Source: Mytilisepta virgata
Taxonomy: Eukaryota; Mollusca; Bivalvia; Mytilida; Mytilidae
Direction of reading: 5' to 3'
Assembly (NCBI GenBank): GCA_028015205.1
Contig: CM051514.1
Coordinates: 40,254,150 to 40,318,149, forward strand
Length of the DNA stretch: 64,000 bases
Shown here: positions 12,096 to 24,108 of the stretch, in pieces
Layout of the letters: each line of letters starts with the position of its first letter
Numbering within the stretch: position 1 is the stretch's first letter
The notes under the pieces: generated by a model
What the model was told of the DNA's origin: nothing
Database searches by the model: none
What the model saw: only the letters and a program-made list of their open reading frames with translations
Made by a program: the position numbers and the translations under genes

Positions 12096-13555
12096 GATAC
12101 TCATTCACTGCACCTACAGAAGATTGTATCCAGTGATATAGGTATGAAGAATCCACATTAGTAAGAGATCTCTGATTGTAGATGGATTTCTAAAGAAATT
12201 TAAAGCTTGATTTAGATATGCCGGGGAAAAGGTTGTGTTCTGCTACACAGTACTTTTAATTTACATATCAAATCAAGTTTACATTTACACAAATGGGCTA
12301 AGTTTAGAATAACATGAATAAGGGGTTTAATCCTGTATGTGTTAAAACAGTATGCTGTCAGTTGTGCATAATTATTGGTTTTCCCTGTGTACATTCACAT
12401 GCAAGGGCAAATATAATGAGATTTAATTATCACATCCATCCTAACTATTATTTTGGGATAGATATTGATAAACAAAACATTGAATCATTATAATAATATA
12501 TATTTTTTTTTAATTTTCTCTTGTTCAACAATATTCATACCTGAGGGATGGAACATTCTCACTAATTTAAAAGAAGTGAGTTTTAAAAATTAGGTAGATT
12601 GATAAATTTTTTAAAGGATACATTTTTTGCCATTTTATGTTCAGTATAAACCAGTTGTCATCTTTCTAATACTTAATATAATAATACAGGCAGCTTAATT
12701 GAAGGATTGGTCAAATATGTTCTGTTTGTAATTCAGCAGTTCATTGATCTCATTTTGCATGTACATGACACTCATATCACCAGACATGTAACAAAGATTG
12801 TCTCTTGAAGATATGCATGTATATATACACATGAGCTATACATTTGTACTACTCACCATTCATGATTCTCAGTTTTGCTGGTCATTTTGTCAGTTTGTAA
12901 TTTCCTCAACTTACCCTCAGTCCGTATGCTCATCATTCAGGTTTGAGGAAAATGTTGAAAAGTTTTATGAATTGGACTTTTTCTTGACCCATATTGGCCT
13001 TTGATGAGTATATGGTCATTTTAAAAATTTCATCGTCACCATATTTTCTAGTTCAATACATCTTAACCAGATCCCAAAGTTTTCTAGTTCAATACATCAT
13101 AACCAGATCCAAAAGTAGATTGAACTGATTACAAGTTGGTAATTTGTGACTGTCAATATTAACCTTCGCAGTAACTCAGTAAGAACCATGCCAAAACTTT
13201 ACACTATATTCCAAACATGTTTACAGAAATGTGCCATAAATATGATATTTGTTACTTTCTACCAGGACACTTATTTTAGTTTATGACCTACATTTGTAGT
13301 ATTTGACCTGGATTATATTATGTTAAAACTGTTGTTTTATGAATCATGTATATTTTTCCCACTTGTATAAATATTTAAGTACTGGTAAGTTGTTTGTGAT
13401 ACTCTTATACTGAAAATTTGGAAATTAATGGGTATATTTATTAATTAACTGATCACTAGCATTAATGCAAGATTAATGAATGGGATTACATTACATGTCG
13501 TAATAAAATCTTACGAAAAAAAAGTAATGTAAGTTTTATTTACTGCAAATAATAA
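12096..13555. other. No gene recognised
   Basis: AT-rich DNA without supported exons. A word of about 35 bp (TTTCTAGTTCAATACATC, then AACCAGATCC) is repeated twice in tandem at about 13046-13113. Confidence 0.35.
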
Positions 13556-13889
13556 GGGACGAGATCAAAAGTTCAATGTAGGATAAAAAACTTAATTCAA
13601 ATAGTTTGGGGGTGGGGGGTAAAAATCGCTGCAAGTTTTGTTATCCGACATCAATTTTCGGATTGAAAAATACGGATTCAAGTGATGTCCAAGTCAATAT
13701 ACAGAACAAACATACATTGTTGAGGAAAAACATGACCCATGATACAAAAAGTATACTCTCAAAGCATATGCCCATATTGGTCAATCAATTTTTCCCAAAT
13801 TAAGTTAAGAGGGGGGGTGGGGGTGAGGTCAGTGAAAAAACTATGTGAATGAAGTTTTTTATCCTACATTGAACTTTTAATCTCGTCCC
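13556..13889. mobile_element. Harbinger-like MITE
   Basis: Terminal inverted repeats of about 37 bp start GGGACGAGAT and run through AAAAGTTCAATGTAGGATAA at both ends. The direct repeat TAA at 13553-13555 and 13890-13892 fits the 3-bp TWA target duplication of the PIF/Harbinger superfamily. The 334-bp interior has a G-rich tract near each arm and no transposase. Confidence 0.8.
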
Positions 13890-15525
13890 TAAGTCATAAC
13901 TTTAGCAGCAATATATAAACAATCCATTAATTTTCCAATTTACAGTACACGTATCATTGTTATATTGCAATGTGTTTTCCCTAGAAACAAAATAATAAAA
14001 TTATTCTAGGTTATTTATTTATTTAATTTGAAAATTAATTTAAATTGTTAAACTTGCACAAACATGTACAAAATAATTTATAGGTTGATTTTGGTGCTAT
14101 AAAATTTCTATTTGTATCCGCTCCAGTCAGAAGTATTATTAATTGTTATAACCAAAGTATGTACATAACATTTCAATTTTTTTAAACTAATATTATTATA
14201 CATTTGCTGCATACCGATAGATGGGATTTAAATATTATAGAAAGGTTTTTGGGACAAAGAAGAATAAATAATACAACTGAAGATGGCTAACATTGTTATA
14301 TGCAGCTATGCAACAATGAAACAGTTAAAGAAATTGACACTATGTTCATTTTTGTTTTTAAATTATTTTCCTTGTATTAGTTTGAACATTTTTTTCACTA
14401 CATGACCCTTCAGGGGTTTGCTATATAATTAGCCAGTAGAAGTTGTTTTGTTTTATCTAATGTCTTAGAATCTTTTTAGTTGATGATGGAGTATTTCAGT
14501 AATTACCTCTTAATTGGTTTTTCTTTTATACTTAGGCCATTGTTGTTTTTTTCTTTGTTTTGTGTCCACGTGCGGGTACGTTTTTTGCCTAATATGGTAA
14601 AAAACAACCACAGACTTATTTTTCAGTCGTTAAAAAAAATCGGAAATTGATCTTTCTCCTGTCATTAAGGTACCCTTATACTCATAATAGGCACATTTTT
14701 AGATATTATTCTAGTCGACAATTTCTTGACTTTGTTTTGTTTTGTGTTTTTAAGGTGTTTTTCCAATGGAAAAAATCTACTTATGGTGATGTTTTGTGGA
14801 TGGGAAGTTGTGTGGCTCCAAAGCAGTGATGAAGTAAAATCTGGTTTGCTGTCAGTCTGCATATTCTTTGTGAAGTGGGGGGGGGGGATTGGTATTTTTT
14901 CTTCCTTGAAAAATCCAACAGTATTAAGATAGTATAAGATATATAGTTATATAACTTTTCAACCAATGCATTCTCTGAAAAAAAAGGACAACCCTTCAAA
15001 TGCACTAAAAGATAAAGTTGCATTAATTTGTAAAAATTCTATAGATTTTTATTATATTCTTTAATGGTAGAATTCTAATGGGTAATAATAATTTTGAAAT
15101 TTTTGAAAGTATTTTGCAAGACAAATTACCACCTTCTGTATAAGAAGTATGTCTAAGTTTCATTGCTAGTTTGCCAGTGCATGGAGAAAACAAATTGAGA
15201 GTTGAAAACTATTAATTCATTCAGAAATAAGCTATATATTTTTTGTTGTTAATACAAGATGTGGTGTAATATCATTTTTCCTGATCTTGCCATATAAAAT
15301 CAACAGTTTCTTTGATAATACTGACATAGATATTAAACTTGTTGAATGTAATGTTAAATTTGTAGGTTATACTACTTATATTTATCAAATATTAAAAAGT
15401 AATAAAAACAATAAAGGAGTTAATTTTTTTATTTTGGTTCACCATGTTCAGCATCTTGCATCAGACTTTCACTAAACATTGATCAAGTAAGGAGATAATG
15501 CCTATTTGTGTTTACATTGAATTCT
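13890..15525. other. No gene recognised
   Basis: AT-rich DNA. A G10 run at 14878-14887 is the only compositional oddity. Short frames on both strands have no family signature. Confidence 0.35.
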
Positions 15526-16678
15526 AGACAGTTCGGTACATGGACATTTCGGTACCGATTTGAACAGTTCGGTACTCGGACATTTGGGGACCCAAATATG
15601 GACAATTCGGTACTACGAAACTGGATACATTTTGCATCAAAACCAATTGTGTTTTCTTGTAAAAATTTTATACTTCAGAGTATATTTTTTATGTAATCAG
15701 TCCATTCTATGAATGATAACACTATTTAATTTTATTTTATTATTTCATTTTTCAATTAACAACAAAAGATTAACAACAAAGAACAATGAGATACAGTGAC
15801 ATTGGTCAAGAAACAATGATAAACATATGAAACCATTACAGCACTATATTGATAGTTTCTAAGGAATCTTTAATATAAAAAAAGATAATGGAAACCATTC
15901 AAGCACTACACAAATTCTGTGTTGCCATCTGGAACATCGGTCACACACAACAGCTTGTCTAGGTAGTACAGTTCCCATTTTAATATCATTTCTCAGCTTG
16001 TACTATTTTCTGAAAACAAAATTCAGCTTGTATATCCTTTCTTTATTCTTTGGAAATAACAATCCAAAGATACTAATATTAGATATAGTAAATTTATACT
16101 ATGCTGTATACGACGCATTTCAAGAAGTTACCTCATCAGCAGCATTAAAACCGAAACATTTGGAAGACCAAAAACCAAACTTATATTAAACAAGAAGTAC
16201 TCAACCAAAAATACCGAAATAGGAAGCCAAATTTCAGCTAAGGAGATCTACCATGTGCAATACAAATCAATGAATGATCATGTCAGACAAGTGACAACTG
16301 GGTTGGCGAATACCCTCGATGACCTTGGGTCCACCAGCAGAGGCATCATCCCAGGAGTTTCAAAATAATAATCCAAATATACTAATATTAGATATAGTAA
16401 ATTTATACTATGCTGAATACGACGCATTTCAAGGAGTTACCTCTCATCAAAAGTTTGTTTTGATAGTACGGAAGATCAATGATAAATTTGTGATAATTAT
16501 CAAGGAAAATTTTCAAATTGTTTTCATCAATTGTACCTTTCATTTGATTAAATTTATTAATTAAAATATTATTTTATTATTTTATATAAGGTACCGAATT
16601 CTCTAAATTTAGGTGCCGAAATGTCCAGGTACCGATTTGTCCCAGTACCGAAATTTCTTTAAGTACCGAACTGTCTTG
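15526..16678. mobile_element. Non-autonomous element with TTCGGTAC inverted ends
   Basis: The left end (15526-15615) carries repeated TTCGGTAC words spaced by GGACATTT-like text. The right end (16590-16678) carries the reverse complement, GTACCGAA, repeated in the same style, and the outermost matching word is AGACAGTTCGGTAC. Internally, a segment of about 78 bp is duplicated directly (about 16058-16134 and 16367-16443), including ATTAGATATAGTAAATTTAT. No transposase and no clear target duplication are visible. Confidence 0.65.
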
Positions 16679-17032
16679 ATACCTTTACATTTACCTTATT
16701 TCAATAGTTTATTGTATGACAAATTACTCCACTTATTCCTTTCCTTCATTGCGACATAGGTGTTACTTTCAAGCAGCAACGGCATCAACAAGCTGTGTAA
16801 AAGGTTTATTTTCCCAAATGCGTAGTACCTGACAAACCATGTTTAGTGAATAGATGTTTCATCAGTGTTCATGGTCCGAATGTTCTACCTGGCATATGTC
16901 AACTGAGCTCTGACCATGTTTTCATTTTTCGTTGACAAAGTGAAATTTGCATCCAGTTTTCAAGATTATGTACTTGATTTTCAGATGATGTTTGGCCCAA
17001 AGATGCTTAGTTTAAGGGCCTTATTATGGCAC
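16679..17032. other. Unassigned sequence at the array edge
   Basis: No gene recognised. Homology to the tRNA array begins at about 17033 with AAGCTTTGTAGGAAA. Confidence 0.4.
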
Positions 17033-17136
17033 ATTTAAGCTTTGTAGGAAACATATTCGATGAACGAGGCCATTCCCTAGATCCTACAAAGCAAACTCTT
17101 TAAAAAAAAATACCGACGGCCGAACTGACAAAATAT

Positions 17137-17208
17137 TTCCCAGACGGGGAATCGAACCCCGGCCGCCGAGGTGAGAGCGCGGAATCCTAGCCACTAGACT
17201 ACCTGGGA
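17137..17208 (-). tRNA. tRNA-Glu-CTC: tRNA-Glu(CTC), diverged
   Basis: Full-length cloverleaf with anticodon CTC. Relative to the array consensus, T20a is C and position 40 of the anticodon stem is T, opposing C30. That mismatch and its place in a decayed unit suggest a weak gene or a pseudogene. Confidence 0.7.
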
Positions 17209-17482
17209 CTTACCAGAGAGGGTGAAACTAGTGTTTACTTGGGGAGCCAACGTCATTGATAACGAGTGTCAACGAATCAAATCGGACAAGATGATATGAT
17301 TGGACGACTGTAGATCACTGTACAGAAAAACAGATAAAATACACATGCTATATCCGGTTTATTACGCATCCGAGATATCATATGTTTAAACACAAAAAAA
17401 TTTTTGGATTTGCTCTCAGATCAGAAACACGTCTAACCACTATGGAGTCTCAACCGGAAGCTCTCCGAACTGACAAAAATAC

Positions 17483-17535
17483 TTCCCGGCCGCCGCGGTG
17501 AGAGCGCGGAAGCCTAACCACTAGACTACATGGGA
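17483..17535 (-). pseudogene. tRNA-Glu(CTC) fragment
   Basis: The 5' two thirds, through the anticodon arm and variable loop, are present. The T arm and the 3' acceptor strand are lost. The acceptor strand has T6, as in some type I copies. Confidence 0.8.
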
Positions 17536-17719
17536 CTTACCAGTGAGCGTGAAACTAGAATATATGAAGTGTTTACTTGAGGAGCCAACGTCGATTGATA
17601 ACAAGTGTCGGACAATTTAAGATGATATGATTGGACGATTGTATATATAGGAAAACAAATAAAGTACACATGCAATTCATTCGATCTCCTGTTTATTACG
17701 GATCCGAGATATCATATGT

Positions 17720-18267
17720 GATGACTTTGACTTTCCAATCGTCAACTTTCCATTTTTGAGCGGCAATATTCCGGAAGCGCCGGCGTATGGAGTATATATT
17801 TCACAACTCATACGTTATTCCAGAGCTTGTGACATATACATTGACTTCCTGGACAGAGCCCGGCTCCTGACAGAAAAGTTGCTCAGACAGGGGTACGTTA
17901 CTCCTAAGCTGAAGTCATCCTTATTAAAGTTTTATGGGCGTCATCATGACTTGGTTGACAGGTATGAAAAAACCGTTTCCCAAATGAAAATGGACCTGTT
18001 CCATTGATATTATCCCTTCCTCATACCGGATTTGACATGAGCAGCATGGCGGGTGTCCTGCAGGACGCATGCAGAGACTGCTTACTCTTCCGGAGCACCT
18101 GAGTCTACCCCCGGTTTTTTGGTGGGGTCCATGTTGTTCATACGTTTTTAGTTTTTAATTGTAGTGCATGTATTGTTTTGGTCTTGTCTTCGTTGTTCTC
18201 CGGAGTTTGTCAGTTGTAACGATTTTCCTCTCCTTCGAATATCCCTTTGGTATTTCTTGACTTTACT
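17720..18267 (+). pseudogene. 5'-truncated RT-element tail inserted in the array
   Basis: 17720-18007 is an open stretch beginning DDFDFPIVNFPF, followed by NIPEAPAYGVYISQLIRYSR and later KFYGRHHDLV. I recognise it as the conserved tail of a reverse-transcriptase protein family that is widespread in molluscs and other aquatic animals. Its RT core is not present here. After the stop, a 3' tail with CTTCCGGAGCACCTGAG and CCCTTTGGTATTTCTTG completes the element. Array sequence ends with GTGATG on the left and resumes with TTTAATCATAA on the right, so it lies inside an old unit. I do not assign a clade. Confidence 0.7.
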
Positions 18268-18325
18268 TATTTAATCATAAAACTCGCTGTGAACGAGAAT
18301 ATCAAAAGTCGTAATCGCTCTGAAA
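18268..18325. repeat. Array-unit remnant between two retroelements
   Basis: This matches the unit segment TTTAATCATAAAACTCGCTG through AATCGCTCTGAAA and then breaks off into LINE-C. Confidence 0.75.
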
Positions 18326-18413
18326 ACATTAGCAACCTTGACATTCATTATAAGTGCATTCACACGCTTGTAATCCAAATCCCTCCAGACAACAGACCTT
18401 TCAATGCACTCTC

Positions 18414-19388
18414 ATGGATAATCGCGTACGAGAGTTAGAGAAAGAGATTAACATCTTAAAGCTCCAACATCTAGAAAATCAAATTTCCAAACTTAAGCAA
18501 TGTTTTCAGCAACATAATATAGCAACCAATGGATTACCCCATTCATCTTCACATATGTTTGGAATGCCTAATACTATTGGACCACCTATTATGCCAAATA
18601 TTTACAATCCTACACAAAATGTACCACCACAATTCAATATTCATTACATGCCACCAGTGCACTACAACGCAGTCATCATGGTGCATCATCCTCTTTATAA
18701 TCCTTCAGGCAATATAGGAGTACATATTTTACACATTCCTTCCACAGTTCCTATACAACATGTAATGCATAACATGAACATGCTTAATGTACACCATAGA
18801 GGTCAAACCAACAACATTCCACCACCACCTTATATGCACAACCAAAACCAGGCTTTCCAGTATTCGAATGTTCCTCCTACAGTAAGACAAACTGAATCGA
18901 ATCCTACGCAACTTGGCAGTAATAACTGTATTGCTGCCCAACAGCTTCAGCGATTCACTCATTCACACAACACTCTATTAGTAGCCAACAGAACACACAG
19001 TTTCAAAACCAAAACAGAACAGTATCCTGTGAAAACCCCTTGCCTATACAATCATATTCATTTAGCTCAGTTACCAGAGAAACAACAAACTTATGCAGAG
19101 AGTATTAACAGTATTGCTGTCACTCAACCTCAAACTTTGCCTACAAAAAGTGATAAAAACAGTTTTGCTGTCACTTACTCTCAGATTTTATCTCTGGCAA
19201 AAGACAGTAAAAACAGTTTTGCTGTCAACTCTGATAAAAAGGAAATAGACTATATAAAAAAAACAATGGAACATTTGTACGCAATGAAAGCAAACACGGT
19301 ATTGCTTTCAATAGCCACAGTTTCAGTACCAAAGCAAATAACTAACCTGAGATACAGACAAACTGCTCAATTGACAACCATTTTTTAG
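18414..19388 (+). CDS. LINE-C ORF1-like protein
   Basis: 324 codons from the ATG. Residues 1-30 (MDNRVRELEKEINILKLQ and on) have heptad-like leucine spacing and probably form a coiled coil. The rest is rich in Pro, Asn, His and Gln (PPIMPNIYNPTQN, HRGQTNNIPPPP) with no zinc knuckle. It is followed within about 70 nt by the endonuclease remnant of the same element and is on the same strand, so I read it as ORF1 of a non-LTR element. The family is not recognised. An earlier non-ATG extension of the frame exists but reads through array sequence. Confidence 0.5.
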   Translation: MDNRVRELEKEINILKLQHLENQISKLKQCFQQHNIATNGLPHSSSHMFGMPNTIGPPIMPNIYNPTQNVPPQFNIHYMPPVHYNAVIMVHHPLYNPSGNIGVHILHIPSTVPIQHVMHNMNMLNVHHRGQTNNIPPPPYMHNQNQAFQYSNVPPTVRQTESNPTQLGSNNCIAAQQLQRFTHSHNTLLVANRTHSFKTKTEQYPVKTPCLYNHIHLAQLPEKQQTYAESINSIAVTQPQTLPTKSDKNSFAVTYSQILSLAKDSKNSFAVNSDKKEIDYIKKTMEHLYAMKANTVLLSIATVSVPKQITNLRYRQTAQLTTIF

Positions 19389-19460
19389 CCAAAGGCTCAA
19401 AGTCGATCAAAGAACCAGACCCAATGAAAAATCTGAGAACAATGTAATTAGCAAGAAGTC

Positions 19461-22195
19461 AAAACCTTTAAAACTTGTAACTCCTAACATCAAAAGCTTC
19501 CGATCCAATGAATTATACCTCACAGAACTTCAGACAAACTTCGATTTCATTTTATTACAAGAACAATTGGTTATTGAACTTTGAAAAAGAACTGATGAAG
19601 CAACACACCACTGATTTTAATGTTTTTTCAAGACACGTAGATGACAATGATCCTTTGTCTCCAATTTCCAAACCAAGAGTCCATGGAGGTATTGCCATTA
19701 TATATAAGAAAGCAATCACTTTCTCAATCACAGAACTTCTAGAAGGCAATCACAGAATTCAAGTAATCGAGATCGCATTTGATGAAAAATCAGTCTGTTT
19801 TATAAATGATTATTTATCTGCCAGAGGAAATGATATCAACCACATGAACCATGAAGAGTACAAGATAAATTTAGACATTTTGAAATAATAATTTGGAAGT
19901 ATGAATTCACTCATTCCATTGTGATCGCAGGCGACTTCAATGCATCATTTAATCGTTGCTATAGAGACGTACATGATGAAAAATTTAAGCAATTTTGTGC
20001 AGATATGAGCTTGGATAAACCATCTAATTATCCCATCTCTCATACCTACCAACAAGGTACCAACAGATCTCAGATTGACTACATCCTTGTTAAAACTATC
20101 ACAAATTCAAGTAGCCAGATCAATATTGAGACAATTAAGATTATTGACGATCCGATGAATACATCTGGCCATCTTCCAACAACAGATACAATACATGTAT
20201 ACATGTGTATCCCCAAAGAAAAGCTGATTGCCATACAACACGTACGCGAAGAAAAATCAAGTCGGACAAAGTCGACGTAGATAAATATAAGACCACACTT
20301 GAATCAGAACTAGAGAATTTTAAATACCTTAATCTACTTTCACCCTATGGAATTGAGTAGTCACCAAAGCATCATATAAACAGTATTCAAGTCGCAATTC
20401 AAAGAAGTTACTCTTAAGTTCAGTCTTAGCTCAAAAGAAAGAACAAATATTCATGGACTACTGAATTAGCTAAAGCTGTAGCATATTCCAAAAAAAGCTT
20501 TCTATCTATGGAAGAAAGCAGGTTCACCTTCATGTAAGGACAGTATTTACCATATCAATAGATCAAAGGCAAGAAAGAAAGTGAGAAGTGTACAAAGACA
20601 GCAAAGTGCAATTAAAAGAAGAAAGCTTCATGAAGATATAATTAAAGCGTCAGATCGAGACAAAGATCTTTTCTTTAAACTAATTAAAATGCAACGAAGC
20701 TCTTCATCTGGAACTGTACAATCACTCTGTGTAAATTACAAGTCAATAACCGATTCTGCAGAAATAAATGAATCATTTAGAAATCATTTTTCTAATCTTG
20801 CTAAACCAGAAGCGTTATCCACTTTTAACGAGGACCACAACGAGCATGTTAAACTCGACATAGAAATTATTACCAACATCTGTGAAAATAACGCGGTTGC
20901 AATCCAACCCGTCACAAGAGCAGAAATTATAAAAAGAATCGGACTCTTAGAAAGGATTAATAAGGGAGTAAGCATTTGATTTTTATGGGGGAGGAGGGGG
21001 TCATTGAAGTAATCTTAAGTCCTGCCTTTTTTTTCAGCAAAATTTCGAGACTGCCTTTTATTTAGTACCTGGTGTTGTCCTGCCTTTTTTTCACTACATT
21101 TTTCATCCTGCCTTTTTTTCTGAGGATTTTTGGTCCTGCCATTTTTTTCACCAAATATTTGATTGCTCCCTAAATCTGGTGATGTGGACAATCTGACAGC
21201 TAATCACCTGTAACTTGGAGGAACAAGTTTAGCAATATATATTTCAATATTGATCAATACCATTTTTTATACAAGATATGTTCCTGACTCTAGAAAGAAA
21301 GGTGTACTAACCCCAATCCCACAAGAAGACAAAGATCCCACCAATCCTTCAAACTATAGAGGAATAACTATTATCTCAATTATTTGTAAGGTTGTAGAAA
21401 AATGCTTAAGATCTAGGATTCAACTTACTCTCAATAAACAGCAAAATAAATTACAAAAAGGGTTTACAAGAGGAACTTCATCAATCAACACTGCTCTTTA
21501 GATACTGAAAAAGCATTTGATGTTGTAGATCACACACATCTCTTCTTGAAATTATACAACCAAAACAAAGGTGGTTCAACATGGTTATTAATGAAAGAGC
21601 TGTACGATAACACTACAACACAGGTTAAAAGTCACGGGACAATCTCAAAACCATATACTAACATGCAAGGAGTTAAACAAGGTGGAATCCTATCAGCAGA
21701 TCTATACGAAGTATACAACAAAGACATACTGGATACACTGGAAAAGATTGATATCGGCTTTTCAATTGGAACTAATTATATAGGATGCCCTACATGTGCA
21801 GACGATATTTTACTCTGCTTAAACAGTGATTTGTAAGCGCAATCGCAACTTCTTATCATAGAAAATTGTACGTCAAACGACCATGTTAAAATAAATAGCA
21901 AGAAAACGGAAATTTTTCGACCGAACAAGAGGAAATCCAACTTAACACTTCCTCTTAAATTATTTGGAAATGAAATTCAAGAAAAACAGATAATAAAACA
22001 ACTAGGAATTGAAAGACAAAAAAAGAATAATCGACCAGATATAGAGGGAAGAAAATCTATACCGAGATCTACTTTGTATGCACAGATGGGAGCCTTGGCT
22101 ACATGATAGTAATGGAATTAACCCCACATTAGCGTACAAGATTTGGAAAATATTTGTTATTCCGAGACTTAGAATATGGCTTAGAAAGTCTCAAA
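19461..22195 (+). pseudogene. LINE-C endonuclease/reverse transcriptase remnant
   Basis: Non-LTR ORF2 broken by several frameshifts and stops. Endonuclease pieces: TPNIKSFRSNELYL and FILLQEQ near 19461-19570, GGIAIIYKK near 19690, AGDFNASFNR near 19927, SQIDYILVK near 20070 and a degenerate SGHLP near 20165. RT pieces: NPSNYRGITIIS near 21340, QKGFTRGTSSINTAL near 21460, EKAFDVVDHTH near 21510, GVKQGGILS near 21670 and CADDILL near 21795. 22081-22195 still reads as an RT thumb (YKIWKIFVIPRL) in a shifted frame. The 3' end is missing: array sequence takes over at AACAGACGTGACAACC, which implies loss by recombination rather than ordinary 5' truncation. Confidence 0.8.
20978..21245. repeat. Insertion with a TCCTGCCTTTTT minisatellite inside LINE-C
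   Basis: It interrupts the RT frame between GLLERINKG and NTIFYTRYVP. From about 21018 to 21165, four to five copies of a CCTGCCTTTTTTTT-like word recur about every 40 bases. It begins GTAAGCATTTGATTTTTATGG, which looks like the end of a short mobile repeat. Confidence 0.6.
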
Positions 22196-22502
22196 CAGAC
22201 GTGACAACCTATTAAATACATACTGTTGCGCCGGTTGTTTGAAATTTTTATTTTCTAAAAGATACCTTGTAATTTTACATTTTTGTATATACAATGCATT
22301 ACAAATTGACTCGGAAGTTAGCCAGCCTTGTACGTGTAACGCGTTAATTGTGCTTCACTTGATTCTCTAGATACACGAGATATTCACTGTGAGGCTATTA
22401 AAGCTTTGTAGGAAAAATATTCGATGAACTAGGCCATTCCCTAGATAACTTAAAAAAAAAAAAAAAAAAAAAAATACTGACGACCGAACTGACAAAAATA
22501 TT

Positions 22503-22548
22503 TCCCCGCGGTGAGAGCGCGGAATCCTAACCACTAGACTACCTGGGA
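22503..22548 (-). pseudogene. tRNA-Glu(CTC) fragment
   Basis: The D and anticodon arms are intact. About 24 bases comprising the T arm and part of the acceptor are deleted, so the B box is gone. Confidence 0.85.
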
Positions 22549-22955
22549 CTTACCAGAGAGGGTGAAACTAGAATATATGAAGTGTTTACTTGGGGAGCCA
22601 ACGTCGATTGATAACAAGTGTCGGACAGTTTAAGATGATATGATTGGACGACTGTATATATAGGAAAACAAATAAAATACACATGCAATTCATTCGATCT
22701 CCGGTTTATTCAAACGCATCCGAGATATCATTTGTGATGTTTAATCATAAGACTCGCTGTGAACGAGAATTTTAAAAGTCGTAATCGCTCTGAAAGTGAA
22801 GCTCGCGTTCCTCCAGCATAGTTGACTAGAGTTGTTAGATATTGGTGCCTTCGTTTGCAATCTAACTTGTTTTTACTACTTTGACAGAGATCAAAATACA
22901 GTGTCTAATGAGGGCAGAAAATTAAAAGGGATTGCTAACCACACAAAAAAAAATT

Positions 22956-23027
22956 TGGAGATGCCGGGGATCGAACCCGGGGCCTTTCACATGCGAAGCG
23001 AACGCTCTACCACTGAGCTACATCCCC
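22956..23027 (-). tRNA. tRNA-Ala-CGC: tRNA-Ala(CGC)
   Basis: Canonical copy. A T9 terminator lies a few bases past the 3' end. Confidence 0.93.
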
Positions 23028-23223
23028 GTCCCAATGACGTTTACCACTTTCTGTTCTTATATACAGTTTGGTTTGGACCTTATGCATTGATTTTTAACAT
23101 GCACATCTCCACATTCCGCATTTGACAGACAAACCCATGTAGATGTCCCAGAAAATACAAATGCACACTCAAATAGTTTGTTTATGAGGAAAAACTTGGA
23201 AAACTAAAACAAAAATATTTATG

Positions 23224-23295
23224 TGGAGATGCCGGGGATCGAACCCGGGGCCTTTCACATGCAAAGCGAACGCTCTACCACTGAGCTACATCCCC
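23224..23295 (-). tRNA. tRNA-Ala-TGC: tRNA-Ala(TGC)
   Basis: Canonical copy with an intact GGTTCGATCC B box. Confidence 0.93.
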
Positions 23296-23684
23296 TTCAC
23301 ACTCTAAACCTGTAAAATTTATGTTATTGAATTTTCGGCAGTCACCAGTCAATTCAGATCAATGTAAACTTGCACGCAACTTTTAACAGACGTGACAACC
23401 TATTTAATACATACTGTCGCGCCGGTTGTTTGAAATTTTTATTTTCTAAAAGATACCCTGTAATTTTACATTTTTGTATATACAATGCATTACAAATTGA
23501 CTCGGAAGTAAGCCAGCCTTGTGCGTGTAACGCGTTAATTGTGCTTCACTTGATTCTCTAGATACACGAGATATTCACTGTGGTGCTATTAAAGCTTTGT
23601 AGGAAAAATATTCGATGAACTAGGCCATTCTCTAGATAACTTAAAAAAAAAAAAAAATACTGAGGACCGAACTGACAAAAATAT

Positions 23685-23734
23685 TTCCCAGACGGGGAAT
23701 CGAACCCAGGGCGCCGCGGTGAGAGCGCGGAATC
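23685..23734 (-). pseudogene. tRNA-Glu(CTC) cut by LINE-A, 3' part
   Basis: Bases from G23 to the discriminator remain. The next bases are the LINE-A poly(A). The T stem also has changes (CCCAGGGCG on the + strand instead of CCCCGGCCG). The 5' part of the gene is not found next to the LINE 5' end. Confidence 0.9.
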
Positions 23735-24108
23735 TTTTTTTTTTTTTTTTTTTTCATTAAAATTATTTATTTACTATTTACATAAAAACACCAAGAGACA
23801 AACCTCTTTGGTGCCATCTTTGGTATGTACAGAGTTGTTAGTATTAACCTTTTTGTTAGTAACGATTTCCATCTAGATATATTTTTTAAAAGACAAGTGT
23901 TTATACAACAATTAAGGATTTAATGTTTACCCAAAGAGAGATAACTCTAATATGTTTTTGCAAAAGTCAAACACACCCTTTGGTCATTCATTTGACGGAC
24001 ATCCTTTCTTTTTTTTTTAAATTGTATTGTTCTGTTTAAATTTCAAACTAAAATATTCAGAAACTACTAGATTACAATTGTAATCCGTTTGATATAGATT
24101 TCATGTAT

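Larger units (their letters stand above)
17033..17719 (-). repeat. Decayed tRNA-array units at the left edge
   Basis: 17033-17388 and 17466-17719 match the array unit around its Glu gene (AAGCTTTGTAGGAAA, the AGGCCATTCCCTAGAT word, the Glu gene, GGGGAGCCAACGTC and CGAGATATCAT). They carry many substitutions, and 17389-17465 does not match the unit. The Ala genes are absent. These are older copies than those to the right. Confidence 0.8.
22081..23734. repeat. Left copy of a 1.65-kb direct duplication around LINE-A
   Basis: From CACAGATGGGAGCC this segment (LINE-C tail, array start, Ala/Ala pair, part of Glu) is repeated from 29561 to about 31242 on the far side of LINE-A. The first about 120 bases differ by a single base. 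The copies have since diverged in poly-A lengths and in a tRNA-Glu deletion. Confidence 0.8.
22195..23734 (-). repeat. tRNA array block, type I, left of LINE-A
   Basis: One complete Ala-CGC/Ala-TGC pair with a damaged Glu on each side. It starts at the junction with LINE-C and ends where the LINE-A poly(A) tail enters tRNA-Glu. Confidence 0.9.

Noticed and set aside
13606..13803. 65-codon + strand frame
   Set aside because: It lies wholly inside the Harbinger-like MITE and has no transposase motif.
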